Shown piece by piece: positions 1 through 8,161 of a stretch of DNA of 64,000 nt. Each line of letters starts with the position of its first letter. Within the stretch, counting starts at the first letter, position 1. The stretch is taken from positions 620,001 to 684,000 of the forward strand of contig CALOCQ010000008.1 in NCBI GenBank assembly GCA_942491885.1, in the 5' to 3' direction. Below the pieces are notes generated by a model, which had not been told where the DNA came from, searched no databases, and saw only the letters and a program-made list of their open reading frames with translations. Both the position numbers and the translations under genes were made by a program. Source of the DNA: CALBPI01 sp942491885 (GTDB taxonomy: Bacteria > Pseudomonadota > Gammaproteobacteria > Steroidobacterales > Woeseiaceae).

Positions 1-1946
1 AATGACGTACCCGGCGGCAAATACAACATGTCGCCATGGCCGAGCAGGTTTTCCGCCCCCTGCTGGTCGAGGATAGTCCGCGAATCGACCTTTGCCGACA
101 CCTGAAACGCGATGCGCGCCGGCACGTTGGCCTTGATCAGGCCGGTAATGACATCGACGCTGGGACGCTGGGTGGCGAGAATCATATTGATGCCCGACGC
201 GCGCGCCTTTTGTGCCAGCCTCGCGATCAGTTCCTCAACCTTCTTGCCGACGATCATCATCATGTCGGCCAGCTCATCGATGATGACAACGATGAACGGC
301 AACGTCGTGAGCTCCGGCGCCTGCGGCAGCGGCTTCTCGTCGTCGATCAAGTCCGGCGCCTGCCACAACGGATCGGTCAGCGGCGTACCGGCATCGATTG
401 CCTCGCGCACTTTGCGGTTGTAGCCACCAATATTGCGCACGCCGAGTGCGGCCATCAGCCGGTAGCGCCGTTCCATTTCGGCGACACACCAGCGCAGTGC
501 ATTGGCGGCCTCCTTCATGTCGGTCACCACGGGCGCGAGCAAATGCGGAATACCTTCATAGACCGAAAGCTCGAGCATCTTCGGGTCGATCATGATCAGG
601 CGCACCTGATCCGGCGTCGCCTTGTAGAGCAGGCTGAGCACCATGGCATTAATCGCCACCGACTTACCGGAGCCGGTGGTGCCGGCGATCAACAAGTGCG
701 GCATGCGCGCGAGATCGGCAATCTGCGATGCCCCGCCGATGTCCTTGCCAAGCGCAAGCGTCAACGGCGACGGACTCTCGTCGTAAGCGCGTGAGCGGAG
801 AATCTCGCCAAGCGTCACCAGCTCGCGCTTTTCATTCGGAATCTCCAGCCCGATCACTGACCGGCCCGGAATCACTTCCACGACGCGCACCGCGATAACA
901 GACAAAGAGCGCGCGAGGTCTTTGGCAAGATTCGAAATCTGCGCCGATTTCACGCCGGCCGCGGGCTCGAGCTCGAAGCGCGTGATGATCGGACCGGGCT
1001 GGACCGCGACTACCTCAACGTCGATGCCGAAATCCTTGAGCTTAAGCTCAACCAGGCGCGACATTTTTTCCAGTGAATCTTCCGAGTAGCCGCCCTCCGC
1101 CGGCGGTGGATCATCGAGCAGCGACAAAGGCGGCAGTTCGCCGGCGGCAATCGGCTCGAACAACGGCACCTGGCGCTCTTGTTGCACGCGATCGCTGGTC
1201 TCCACGCGCGGCAACGTTGGCTCGATGCGCGGCTTGATTCGTGTTGCCTTGCGCTCACGCTCGACGCGCAGACTTTCCTTGCGCTGCTGTTGCACCTTGC
1301 GCCCCTCGGCGCGGTCCTGCATCGTATCGCGCCATTCGCGCAAACGCTCAAGCCCGCCGAGCACACCCCGGCCGACCTTATCCATCACCGCGAACCAGGA
1401 CACACCGGAAAACACCGATGCGAACGTGAACCACGCGGCCAGCAGCAATAGTGTGGTGCCCAACAGGCCCGCGTAGCCGGCTATCCCGTTGCCGACCAAC
1501 TGGCCGAGAATTCCGCCTGCGCTCTGGCGCAAATCTGCGCCGCTCGAGTGCAGCGTGGCCAGACCACAACTCGCTGCCAGCATCAGCACGAAGCCCGTCA
1601 TACGCAGCGCAAAGATGCCTTTATCGAGCGGAGCCGGATTACTGCGCTCGCGGTAAATCATCCAACCCGCAAAAAACACCATCACAGGAAACAGGTAGGC
1701 AGGCTTGCCGAACCAGGTGTAACCCCAATCGGCAAACCACGCGCCCGCGTACGAAATACGGTTGTGCACCCCTTCGCCGCTGGCCGCCTGACTAAAGCCG
1801 GGATCATCGGGGTGGTAGGTGAACAGCGCGACAAACAACACCAGCGCAACAGCGCCAAACACGAATAATGCGCCTTCGCGCAGCGTCCGTGTCATCGTCG
1901 TTTTGATGCCACGATCTGCGTTCGTTGTGGAATTGCTTTGTGCCAT
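1..1946 (-). CDS. ftsK: DNA translocase FtsK, cut by the window edge (N-terminal 648 residues)
   Basis: Septum-anchored DNA pump that clears the chromosome dimer region at division. The minus-strand frame opens with ATG at 1946 and stays open to base 1, so the C-terminus is missing. Four hydrophobic segments lie near residues 25-44, 77-97, 109-131 and 150-172. They are followed by a charged Q/R/E-rich linker and the alpha/beta motor region. The Walker A motif GTTGSGKS is near residues 420-428 and a Walker B-like IVVIIDELADM follows. The frame is still inside the motor (RIAFQVSAKVDSRTILDQQGAENLLGHGDM region) at base 1, so the rest of the motor and the DNA-reading gamma domain should lie outside the window. 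The gene is divergent from the acyltransferase gene at 2030, so the roughly 80 bases between them must hold both promoters. Identity is secure from length, membrane layout and motor motifs. Confidence 0.95.
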   Translation of the reverse strand, partial: MAQSNSTTNADRGIKTTMTRTLREGALFVFGAVALVLFVALFTYHPDDPGFSQAASGEGVHNRISYAGAWFADWGYTWFGKPAYLFPVMVFFAGWMIYRERSNPAPLDKGIFALRMTGFVLMLAASCGLATLHSSGADLRQSAGGILGQLVGNGIAGYAGLLGTTLLLLAAWFTFASVFSGVSWFAVMDKVGRGVLGGLERLREWRDTMQDRAEGRKVQQQRKESLRVERERKATRIKPRIEPTLPRVETSDRVQQERQVPLFEPIAAGELPPLSLLDDPPPAEGGYSEDSLEKMSRLVELKLKDFGIDVEVVAVQPGPIITRFELEPAAGVKSAQISNLAKDLARSLSVIAVRVVEVIPGRSVIGLEIPNEKRELVTLGEILRSRAYDESPSPLTLALGKDIGGASQIADLARMPHLLIAGTTGSGKSVAINAMVLSLLYKATPDQVRLIMIDPKMLELSVYEGIPHLLAPVVTDMKEAANALRWCVAEMERRYRLMAALGVRNIGGYNRKVREAIDAGTPLTDPLWQAPDLIDDEKPLPQAPELTTLPFIVVIIDELADMMMIVGKKVEELIARLAQKARASGINMILATQRPSVDVITGLIKANVPARIAFQVSAKVDSRTILDQQGAENLLGHGDMLYLPPGTS

Positions 1947-2029
1947 TCGGTTATTTTATTACAAACTGCCTGCCGACGAGCCGATTAGTTCGACCGCCGG
2001 CTGTCCAACCAGACCCCGAGACCCTCCCG

Positions 2030-3193
2030 ATGCAACCATCTATGCTTAGCGCGCATTTTCATGGCGCCATGGCCGACATCCCGGCCGATGACTGGAATGC
2101 CATGGTAGATCCGGCTTATCCGCATCTGCGCCATGAATTCCTGCAGCTCGCGGAAGCATCCGGCAGTGTCAGTCTGGACACCGGCTGGCAGCCGGAGCAC
2201 CTCACCCTGCAACGCGGAGAGACCATTGTGGCCGCCATGCCGCTCTACCAAAAGGCGCATTCCTGGGGGGAATTCGTGTTCGACTGGAGCTGGGCCGAGG
2301 CGTATCGGCAGGCAGGTCTGCCCTACTACCCGAAACTCGTCAGTGTGACGCCATTTACGCCGGCGACCAGCAGCAAACTGCTGATTGCCGCTGGCGAGGA
2401 CACGGCTATATTGAAGCGGGCGCTACTGGAAAGCGTGATTTTAATAGCCAAGGAGCGCGATTTCTCATCCATTCATCTGCAATTTCTCGATACCGCCGAT
2501 CTTGCTGCCTGCCGTCAGCAACAACTGCTGATACGTCAGGATTGTCAGTTTCATTGGCAAAATGCGGACTATGGCGATTTCGACGACTTTCTGGAAGCGT
2601 TCAGCAGCAAAAAGCGCAAGAATGTTCGTCGGGAACGGCGGCGCATCGCGGAAGCCGGCATTAGCCACCGGATTGTTGCCGGGGGCGAGGCAAGCGAACA
2701 GGAAATCGGCGATGCCTGGCAATTGTGCGCGCGCACGTTCATGAAACGCGGACACAGTCCTTATCTGAATCTCGACTTTTTCCTGCGCCTCAAACAGGCA
2801 ATGCCTGAATCACTGGCACTGGTTTTGGCCGAGCACGGGTCGCGTGTCGTTGCCGCTGCCATCCTGTTGCGCGGCAAAGGCACGCTCTACGGGCGCTATT
2901 GGGGCAGTGAAAATGACTACCACAGCCTGCATTTCGAAACCTGCTATTACCAAGGCATCGACTACTGCATCCGTGAGGGCATAGAGCGGTTCGAACCGGG
3001 CACCCAGGGCGAACACAAAGTCAGCCGCGGTTTCCTGCCCAGCCGCACCTACTCGGCGCACTGGCTCGCGCAAACGCCGTACACGGATGCGATTCGCCAA
3101 CACGTTGCGCGCGAATCGGCGGGCGTCGAACAATATATGCGCGAGATCGATGCGCGCTCGCCGTTCAAGGCGTCCGGCACGGACGGTGAATAG
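2030..3193 (+). CDS. COG3146 FemAB-like / GNAT-fold acyltransferase
   Basis: Protein of 387 residues from the FemAB-like family (COG3146, PF04339), often annotated as peptidoglycan biosynthesis or GNAT N-acetyltransferase. The substrate is not established. Family signatures seen here are the basic stretch SSKKRKNVRRERRR near residue 200, the LRGKGTLYGRYWG strand, and the C-terminal block FEPGTQGEHKVSRGF that typically ends these proteins. I chose ATG 2030 over the upstream in-frame codon at 1925, because 1925 would overlap the divergent ftsK start and adds an unrelated 35-residue tail. ATG 2042 is a second possibility. The stop codon abuts the aat start with no spacer, so the two are probably co-transcribed and translationally coupled. 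There is no signal peptide or membrane segment, so it is cytoplasmic. Confidence 0.85.
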   Translation: MQPSMLSAHFHGAMADIPADDWNAMVDPAYPHLRHEFLQLAEASGSVSLDTGWQPEHLTLQRGETIVAAMPLYQKAHSWGEFVFDWSWAEAYRQAGLPYYPKLVSVTPFTPATSSKLLIAAGEDTAILKRALLESVILIAKERDFSSIHLQFLDTADLAACRQQQLLIRQDCQFHWQNADYGDFDDFLEAFSSKKRKNVRRERRRIAEAGISHRIVAGGEASEQEIGDAWQLCARTFMKRGHSPYLNLDFFLRLKQAMPESLALVLAEHGSRVVAAAILLRGKGTLYGRYWGSENDYHSLHFETCYYQGIDYCIREGIERFEPGTQGEHKVSRGFLPSRTYSAHWLAQTPYTDAIRQHVARESAGVEQYMREIDARSPFKASGTDGE

Positions 3194-3895
3194 ATGAGCC
3201 TGTACTGGCTGGGCAATGAGCCGGGCATCGCATTCCCGCCGTTGCGTGAAGCCCTGAGCGAGCCGAACGGTTTGCTCGCCGCCGGCGGCGACCTGTCCTG
3301 CGAGCGGCTACTGGCCGCCTATCAGCGCGGCATATTCCCCTGGTACAGCGACGGCCAACCCATTCTTTGGTGGAGCCCGGACCCGCGCATGGTGTTGTAC
3401 CCGGCAGATTTCCACGTTAGCCGGTCACTGGCGAAAGCCTCCCGACGATTGCCGTGGGCATTTAGCGTCAATGAAGACTTTGCGGCCGTTATTGATGCCT
3501 GTGCGGCACCACGAGACACGCAGGACGGCACCTGGATCACGCCCGAAATGCGCGCCGCCTATATCGACCTGCATCGGCGCGGCTGGGCCCACAGTGTCGA
3601 GGTTAGTCTCGACGGCGAACTCGTTGGCGGCATTTATGGTCTGGCGATCGGTCGTGCATTCTTCGGCGAGTCGATGTTCAGCCGTGTGAGTAACGCGTCA
3701 AAACTCGCGCTTCGTTTCCTTTGCCAACGGCTTCAGGATGACGACTTCAAACTTATCGATTGTCAGATGCACACGGCACATCTCGGGTCTCTGGGCGCCA
3801 GGTTGATATCGCGCGACGCTTTTGAGCGGCAATTGACCACGGCCTGCCCCACCTTGAAACGCTGGATGCCCGACCCTATATCGAAAAAGCCGTGA
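3194..3895 (+). CDS. aat: Leucyl/phenylalanyl-tRNA--protein transferase
   Basis: Adds Leu or Phe from aminoacyl-tRNA to N-terminal Arg or Lys of proteins, making N-degrons that ClpS delivers to ClpAP. At 233 residues it has the usual family length. The characteristic opening FPP..EAL.EPNGLLAAGGDLS, the block FPWYSDGQPILWWSPDPRMVL near residues 46-68, and the GGIYGLAIGRAFFGESMFS segment near 146-164 are all present. ATG directly follows the stop of the acyltransferase gene. The stop TGA (3893-3895) overlaps a GTG (3892) that is in frame with infA. clpS and clpA, which use the product of this reaction, lie about 0.3-3 kb downstream on the opposite strand, so the N-degron pathway is clustered here. 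Confidence 0.97.
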   Translation: MSLYWLGNEPGIAFPPLREALSEPNGLLAAGGDLSCERLLAAYQRGIFPWYSDGQPILWWSPDPRMVLYPADFHVSRSLAKASRRLPWAFSVNEDFAAVIDACAAPRDTQDGTWITPEMRAAYIDLHRRGWAHSVEVSLDGELVGGIYGLAIGRAFFGESMFSRVSNASKLALRFLCQRLQDDDFKLIDCQMHTAHLGSLGARLISRDAFERQLTTACPTLKRWMPDPISKKP

Positions 3896-3981
3896 ATGAT
3901 GCGCAGTTTAGCGAACACACATTGCATTCGGTGGCACATTTGCGGACAATTCGCACACTTTTAAAGCAGAGGTATAGTTTT

Positions 3982-4200
3982 TTGGCGAAAGAAGAAGCCA
4001 TTCAGATGGAGGGCGTAGTCACCGACACGCTGCCCAATACGACGTTCCGCGTCGAGTTGGAAAACGGTCACACGGTCACTGCCCACATCTCCGGAAAAAT
4101 GCGTAAGCATTACATCCGTATTCTGACCGGTGACAAAGTCACCGTCGAACTCACGCCCTACGATCTTAGTAAGGGCCGGATCATCTACCGCGGCAGATAA
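3982..4200 (+). CDS. infA: Translation initiation factor IF-1, TTG start
   Basis: IF-1 is a 72-residue single OB-fold (S1-like) protein that occupies the ribosomal A site during initiation. The sequence from AKEEAIQMEG to the terminal GRIIYRGR matches the IF-1 family along its whole length. The only codon giving canonical length is TTG at 3982, preceded by AGAGG at 3970-3974 region with suitable spacing. No ATG lies nearby. A GTG at 3892 is in frame and would add 30 residues (MNDAQFSEHT...), overlapping the aat stop. That extension has no counterpart in the family and I regard it as non-coding or as a coupling device. Start choice is less certain than identity. The order aat-infA with clpA opposite resembles the E. 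coli neighbourhood. Confidence 0.93.
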   Translation: MAKEEAIQMEGVVTDTLPNTTFRVELENGHTVTAHISGKMRKHYIRILTGDKVTVELTPYDLSKGRIIYRGR

Positions 4201-4211
4201 CTGCTGTCGAC

Positions 4212-4234
4212 GGCGACGCGTGCCACGCGTCGCC
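4212..4234. terminator. Perfect hairpin between convergent infA and clpA
   Basis: A 10-bp perfect inverted repeat (GGCGACGCGT / ACGCGTCGCC) with a three-base loop lies in the 42 bases between the infA and clpA stop codons. It has no T-tract on either strand, so it may act as a 3'-end stabiliser or a weak bidirectional terminator rather than a classical intrinsic terminator. Confidence 0.5.
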
Positions 4235-4242
4235 CCCAACAC

Positions 4243-6540
4243 CTAATCCTGTTCTGACGGCTCGCCCGGCTCCGCCGAGAGACGCTCAAGCTTGGGCGTA
4301 GATTTCTCGAACTCGAGTTTCAGTTCGCCTTGCTCGACCATTACCCGGACGTGACCACCTTCGGACAAGCGACCGAATAGCAGGTCGTCCGCCAATGGGC
4401 GCTTGATGTGATTTTGAATAACGCGCGCCATCGGGCGGGCGCCCATTGCGCGGTCATAGCCGCGATCAGCGATCCAGTCGCGCGCCTCATCGGTCAGCTC
4501 AAGCGTCACGTTGGAGCTCAACAGCCGGCTTTCCAGCTCGACAACCAGCTTATCCACGACGCGCGCAATTGAGTGCGGGTCCAACGGCGCAAACTGGATA
4601 ATCGCATCCAGCCTATTACGGAATTCCGGCGTAAACGCTTTGCGGATGATCTCCATGCCGTCGCTGGTGTGATCCTGTTGGGTGAAGCCAATCGACGAGC
4701 GACTCATTTCCTGCGCGCCGGAGTTGGTCGTCATTACCAGCACAATGTTGCGGAAATCGGCCTTGCGCCCGTTGTTGTCGGTCAGCGTTCCATGGTCCAT
4801 GACCTGCAACAGCAGGTTAAACACCTCGGGATGCGCTTTCTCGATTTCGTCGAGCAACACCACCGCATGCGGATTCTTCGAAACAGCCTCCGTCAGCAAG
4901 CCGCCCTGGTCGTAACCGACATAGCCCGGCGGTGCGCCGATCAGCCGCGACACGGTGTGGCGCTCCATGTACTCGGACATGTCGAAGCGCAACAACTCAA
5001 TGCCAAGACTCTTCGCAAGCTGACGGGTGACCTCGGTCTTGCCGACGCCGGTCGGCCCGGCGAACAGGAAGGAGCCCACTGGTTTCTCGTCATCATTGAG
5101 ACCGGAGCGCGCCATTTTGATCGCGGAGGAAAGGGCGTCAATCGCTGCATCCTGGCCGAAAATAACCAACTTCAGATCACGCTCCAGATTGCGCAGCGTG
5201 CTGCGATCCGATGCCGACACGCTCGCCGGCGGGATTCGCGCCATGCGCGCAACGATGTTCTGAACCGCCTCCAGCGTCACCGATTTCGGACGATCATCTT
5301 CGGGCTGCAAACGCAGGTTCGCGCCCGCCTCGTCAATCACATCAATCGCCTTGTCGGGCAAATGGCGGTCGTTAATGTGTCGCGCGGACAGCTCCGCGGC
5401 GGCCTGCAGCGCGTCGTGGTCGTAGCGAATGCCGTGGTGCTCCTCAAAACGGCTCTGCAGTCCGGCGAGGATTTGCACCGTCTCATCGATGGTCGGCTCC
5501 GGAATATCAATCTTCTGGAAGCGCCTCGCCAGCGCATGATCTTTCTCGAAAATTCCGCGGTATTCCTGATACGTCGTCGAGCCGATGCAGCGCAATTGGC
5601 CGTTCGCCAACACAGGTTTAATCAGGTTCGATGCATCCATAACGCCACCCGACGCCGCGCCGGCACCAATAATGGTGTGGATCTCATCGATGAACAGCAC
5701 GGACTGAGGCTGCTCGGAAAGCTCTTTGACGACAGCTTTCAGACGCTTCTCGAAATCGCCGCGATACTTCGTGCCGGCGACCAGCGCGCCCATGTCCAGC
5801 GAGTAGATCGTCGCATCCGCGAGCACTTCAGGCACTTTTTCCTCGACGATCAGTCGCGCCAGACCTTCGGCGATGGCCGTCTTGCCAACACCCGCCTCGC
5901 CCACGTAGAGCGGATTGTTCTTACGCCGACGGCACAGGATCTCAATCGTGCGCTCAATTTCAACCGCGCGACCGATCAGCGGGTCAATGCGACCCTGCTC
6001 AGCCAGCTCGTTCAGATTACTGGCGTATTCCTCCAGCGCCGTTTTCGCAGGCTCACCACCCTCACCGTCGGCAACAGTCGGCTCCTCGCTGCTGTCTTCG
6101 AAATCACCACTGCGGCTTACCCCATGCGACAGATAGTTGACAACATCAAGACGCGTGACGTCCTGAAGATTCAGCAAATACACCGCTTGTGACTGCTTTT
6201 CGCTAAAAATAGCGACCAACACGTTGACGCCGGTAACTTCCTTCTTGCCGCTCGACTGCACGTGAAACACCGCGCGTTGCAATACCCGCTGGAAGCCCAG
6301 CGTAGGCTGAACTTCCTGATCCTGTTCCTCGGCCAGTTTCGGTGTTGTCTGGTCAATGACCTCATGCAGCTCGCGCCGCAGCCGATTGACGTCCGCCTCG
6401 GAGGCGCGCAGCAACTCGAATACCTCGGGGATGTCGAGGATCGCCAACAACAGATGCTCGACCGTCATGAATTCATGACGCTGGTCGCGTGCCGCCTGAA
6501 ACGCTTCGTTCAGGCAATATTCCAATTCACTGTTCAGCAT
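4243..6540 (-). CDS. clpA: ATP-dependent Clp protease ATP-binding subunit ClpA
   Basis: AAA+ unfoldase that feeds substrates, including N-degron proteins brought by ClpS, to ClpP. At 765 residues it has the usual length. The ClpN repeat domain spans roughly residues 1-145. Two AAA+ modules follow: D1 Walker A GEAGVGKT at 214-221 with VLFIDEIHT as Walker B, and D2 Walker A GPTGVGKT near 495-502 with VVLLDEIEKAHPEVFNLLLQ. The start is placed at ATG 6540 (MLNSELEYCLNEAF), where family members begin. The frame extends upstream to 6675, but that part runs into the clpS 3' end and looks unlike ClpA. It lies 29 bases downstream of clpS on the same strand, as a two-gene operon. clpP is not in the window. 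Confidence 0.97.
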   Translation of the reverse strand: MLNSELEYCLNEAFQAARDQRHEFMTVEHLLLAILDIPEVFELLRASEADVNRLRRELHEVIDQTTPKLAEEQDQEVQPTLGFQRVLQRAVFHVQSSGKKEVTGVNVLVAIFSEKQSQAVYLLNLQDVTRLDVVNYLSHGVSRSGDFEDSSEEPTVADGEGGEPAKTALEEYASNLNELAEQGRIDPLIGRAVEIERTIEILCRRRKNNPLYVGEAGVGKTAIAEGLARLIVEEKVPEVLADATIYSLDMGALVAGTKYRGDFEKRLKAVVKELSEQPQSVLFIDEIHTIIGAGAASGGVMDASNLIKPVLANGQLRCIGSTTYQEYRGIFEKDHALARRFQKIDIPEPTIDETVQILAGLQSRFEEHHGIRYDHDALQAAAELSARHINDRHLPDKAIDVIDEAGANLRLQPEDDRPKSVTLEAVQNIVARMARIPPASVSASDRSTLRNLERDLKLVIFGQDAAIDALSSAIKMARSGLNDDEKPVGSFLFAGPTGVGKTEVTRQLAKSLGIELLRFDMSEYMERHTVSRLIGAPPGYVGYDQGGLLTEAVSKNPHAVVLLDEIEKAHPEVFNLLLQVMDHGTLTDNNGRKADFRNIVLVMTTNSGAQEMSRSSIGFTQQDHTSDGMEIIRKAFTPEFRNRLDAIIQFAPLDPHSIARVVDKLVVELESRLLSSNVTLELTDEARDWIADRGYDRAMGARPMARVIQNHIKRPLADDLLFGRLSEGGHVRVMVEQGELKLEFEKSTPKLERLSAEPGEPSEQD

Positions 6541-6569
6541 AATCCCGGCCTCCTGGCACTCTGCATTGG

Positions 6570-6905
6570 CTAACTTTCTTCCATCGTGCACAACAACGGG
6601 TGTTGCGCCTGTTCGGCCGCCTGACTCACTTGCGCGACCTTGGTCTCGGCGACGTCGTAGGTAAACACCCCGCAAACGCCGCGCCCTTTGGTGTGTACCT
6701 CCAGCATGATCCGCGTCGCCAACGTGCGGTCGTGCGAGAACACCTGCTCAAGAATCTGTACGACAAATTCCATCGGCGTGTAGTCATCATTGAGCAGCAG
6801 CACCCGGTAAAGGGGCGGCTTCTTCAATTTAGGTCGCGCCTCCTCGAGTACCGTACCGGTCCCGCCGTCGCGTTCTTCGTTGTGTTTGTCGTCGTGTTCG
6901 GCCAT
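6570..6905 (-). CDS. clpS: ATP-dependent Clp protease adaptor ClpS
   Basis: Adaptor of 111 residues that recognises N-terminal Leu/Phe/Tyr/Trp and hands the substrate to ClpA. A disordered, charged N-terminal tail (residues 1-28, DDKHNEERDGG) is followed by the core beginning PPLYRVLLLNDDYTPMEFVVQIL, where N39-D40-D41 correspond to the N-degron binding pocket. The block HTKGRGVCGVFTYDVAETK is also characteristic. A strong AGGAGG lies upstream but 13 bases from the ATG, a longer spacing than usual. No alternative in-frame start between them is open, because an in-frame TTG is followed at once by TGA. It is the first gene of the clpS-clpA unit. Confidence 0.96.
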   Translation of the reverse strand: MAEHDDKHNEERDGGTGTVLEEARPKLKKPPLYRVLLLNDDYTPMEFVVQILEQVFSHDRTLATRIMLEVHTKGRGVCGVFTYDVAETKVAQVSQAAEQAQHPLLCTMEES

Positions 6906-7222
6906 ACCCGTTCACAACCCTCCTACAGATGATTTCATAGCATTATTTCAGCGCGATGTCTGTTACGCCACCGCAAGTTCAGATATTGGGCTCGCCTGCG
7001 CTACTACAAGGGCGAGGTTGGTCAACTTATCCCTGCCGTGCGGAACCAATCGAAACCGCGTGATTCTAAGCCATTCATAAGGTTGGCGCGCTTGTGGGGG
7101 CTTATCCCCGTGCCGTATCATGCGGCGACTGGTCACTGAAGCCACCTTGCCACTCAAGCTTATCGTTGGGACATCCCTAAATTGACAATGTTCATGCAAC
7201 AGCAGCAATACCAGGCCAACCT
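6906..7222. promoter_or_regulatory. Divergent intergenic region clpS / gspC
   Basis: 317 bases without a gene, between two divergently transcribed operons, so both promoters should be here. A TTGACA at 7182-7187 could be a -35 element for gspC, but I see no convincing -10 at normal spacing (GCAATA at 7205-7210 is poor). A short GGGG/CCCC hairpin lies at about 7096-7109. I see no tRNA, no cspD gene (often next to clpS) and no repeat. Confidence 0.4.
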
Positions 7223-8161
7223 GTGACGGTCGCAGGCGCATCGCAAGTATCGCCATTCAGGCGGTTTACGCAAAGCCCATTGCTGGCAAGACTGCAGCAG
7301 CGCGGTCCGACGGTTGCCGTGGTTGTCCTTGCCGCGATCATAGCGTGGCAATTGGCCGGGCTGATCTGGCACCTGTTTCCCGAACGCGCGGATAGCGACA
7401 TCCCGTTCCAGCGTTCGGCGCTCAACATCAATAATCAGGGATCCAGCAACCCGACCACGCGCGGCGTCAACGTCGCAGGCGTCGTCAATGCGCACTTGTT
7501 CGGCGTCGCAGACGCCGAACAAGTGCCCGAGGCCATTGTTGATGAGACGATTGAGGCTCCCGAGACCAATTTGCCGCTGAAATTGCGCGGCACGCTGGCG
7601 GCATCATCTGACACCGAAGCGCTGGCAATCATCGCCGATGGCCGCGAAGAGAATGTGTTTCGGCTGAAAGACGCCATCCGCAACGGCGTCACGCTGCATG
7701 CGGTGCAGACCACGCAGGTCATTCTCAACCGTGGCGGCGTGCTGGAAGCGCTTAAGCTGCCGCAACCGGACGAAACGGTGGCCCGCACGCCGCAACGCCC
7801 TGCGGTGCGTACGCGCCTGACGCCGGCGACACCGAGCGTCACCCAGGTGCTTACCACCAACGCATCGCAATTCACCCAGATCATCCAGCCACGACCCTAT
7901 TTCGTCGGTGGCCAGCAACGCGGTTATCGCCTCTATCCGGGTAGCGACCGCAAACAGTTTGCGTCCCTCGGGCTGCGACCGGGTGACATCGTCACCGAAA
8001 TTAACGGCTCGCCGCTTAACAATCCGACCCAGGGTGCGCAGATATTCTCGCAACTCGGCGACGCGCAAAGCATTACCGTAACGCTCGAGCGCGGCGGCGA
8101 ACAGCAGACCCTTACACTGGACACAAGCCAACTCGACATCGCTAATCAGGCAAGCAAATAA
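7223..8161 (+). CDS. gspC: Type II secretion system protein GspC
   Basis: Inner-membrane clamp that links the secretin GspD to the cytoplasmic platform. The 312 residues show a short cytoplasmic N-terminus, one transmembrane helix near 30-51, a Pro/Thr-poor linker, the HR domain (about 85-170, beginning VVNAHLFGVAD and including LPLKLRGTLAA...AIIADG), and a C-terminal PDZ domain (about 220-305, YRLYPGSDRKQFASLGLRPGDIVTEINGSPL). The start is GTG at 7223 with a weak AGG upstream. The stop codon shares one base with the gspD start (TAATG). It heads a four-gene operon gspCDEF. Confidence 0.94.
   Translation: MTVAGASQVSPFRRFTQSPLLARLQQRGPTVAVVVLAAIIAWQLAGLIWHLFPERADSDIPFQRSALNINNQGSSNPTTRGVNVAGVVNAHLFGVADAEQVPEAIVDETIEAPETNLPLKLRGTLAASSDTEALAIIADGREENVFRLKDAIRNGVTLHAVQTTQVILNRGGVLEALKLPQPDETVARTPQRPAVRTRLTPATPSVTQVLTTNASQFTQIIQPRPYFVGGQQRGYRLYPGSDRKQFASLGLRPGDIVTEINGSPLNNPTQGAQIFSQLGDAQSITVTLERGGEQQTLTLDTSQLDIANQASK

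Noticed and set aside
36..794. 252-residue plus-strand frame at the left edge
   Set aside because: It lies opposite ftsK, whose motor motifs are on the minus strand.
1925..2029. N-terminal extension of the COG3146 protein from an earlier in-frame start
   Set aside because: It would overlap the divergent ftsK start codon and adds non-homologous sequence; ATG 2030 is a better start.
4573..6192. 539-residue open frame on the plus strand opposite clpA
   Set aside because: It is the antisense shadow of a high-GC conserved gene; the ClpA frame carries both AAA+ modules, while this frame shows no family motif.
7182..7210. Strong sigma-70 promoter for gspC
   Set aside because: TTGACA is good but the -10 at normal spacing is poor, and it would leave almost no 5' leader; kept only as a weak candidate in the intergenic entry.
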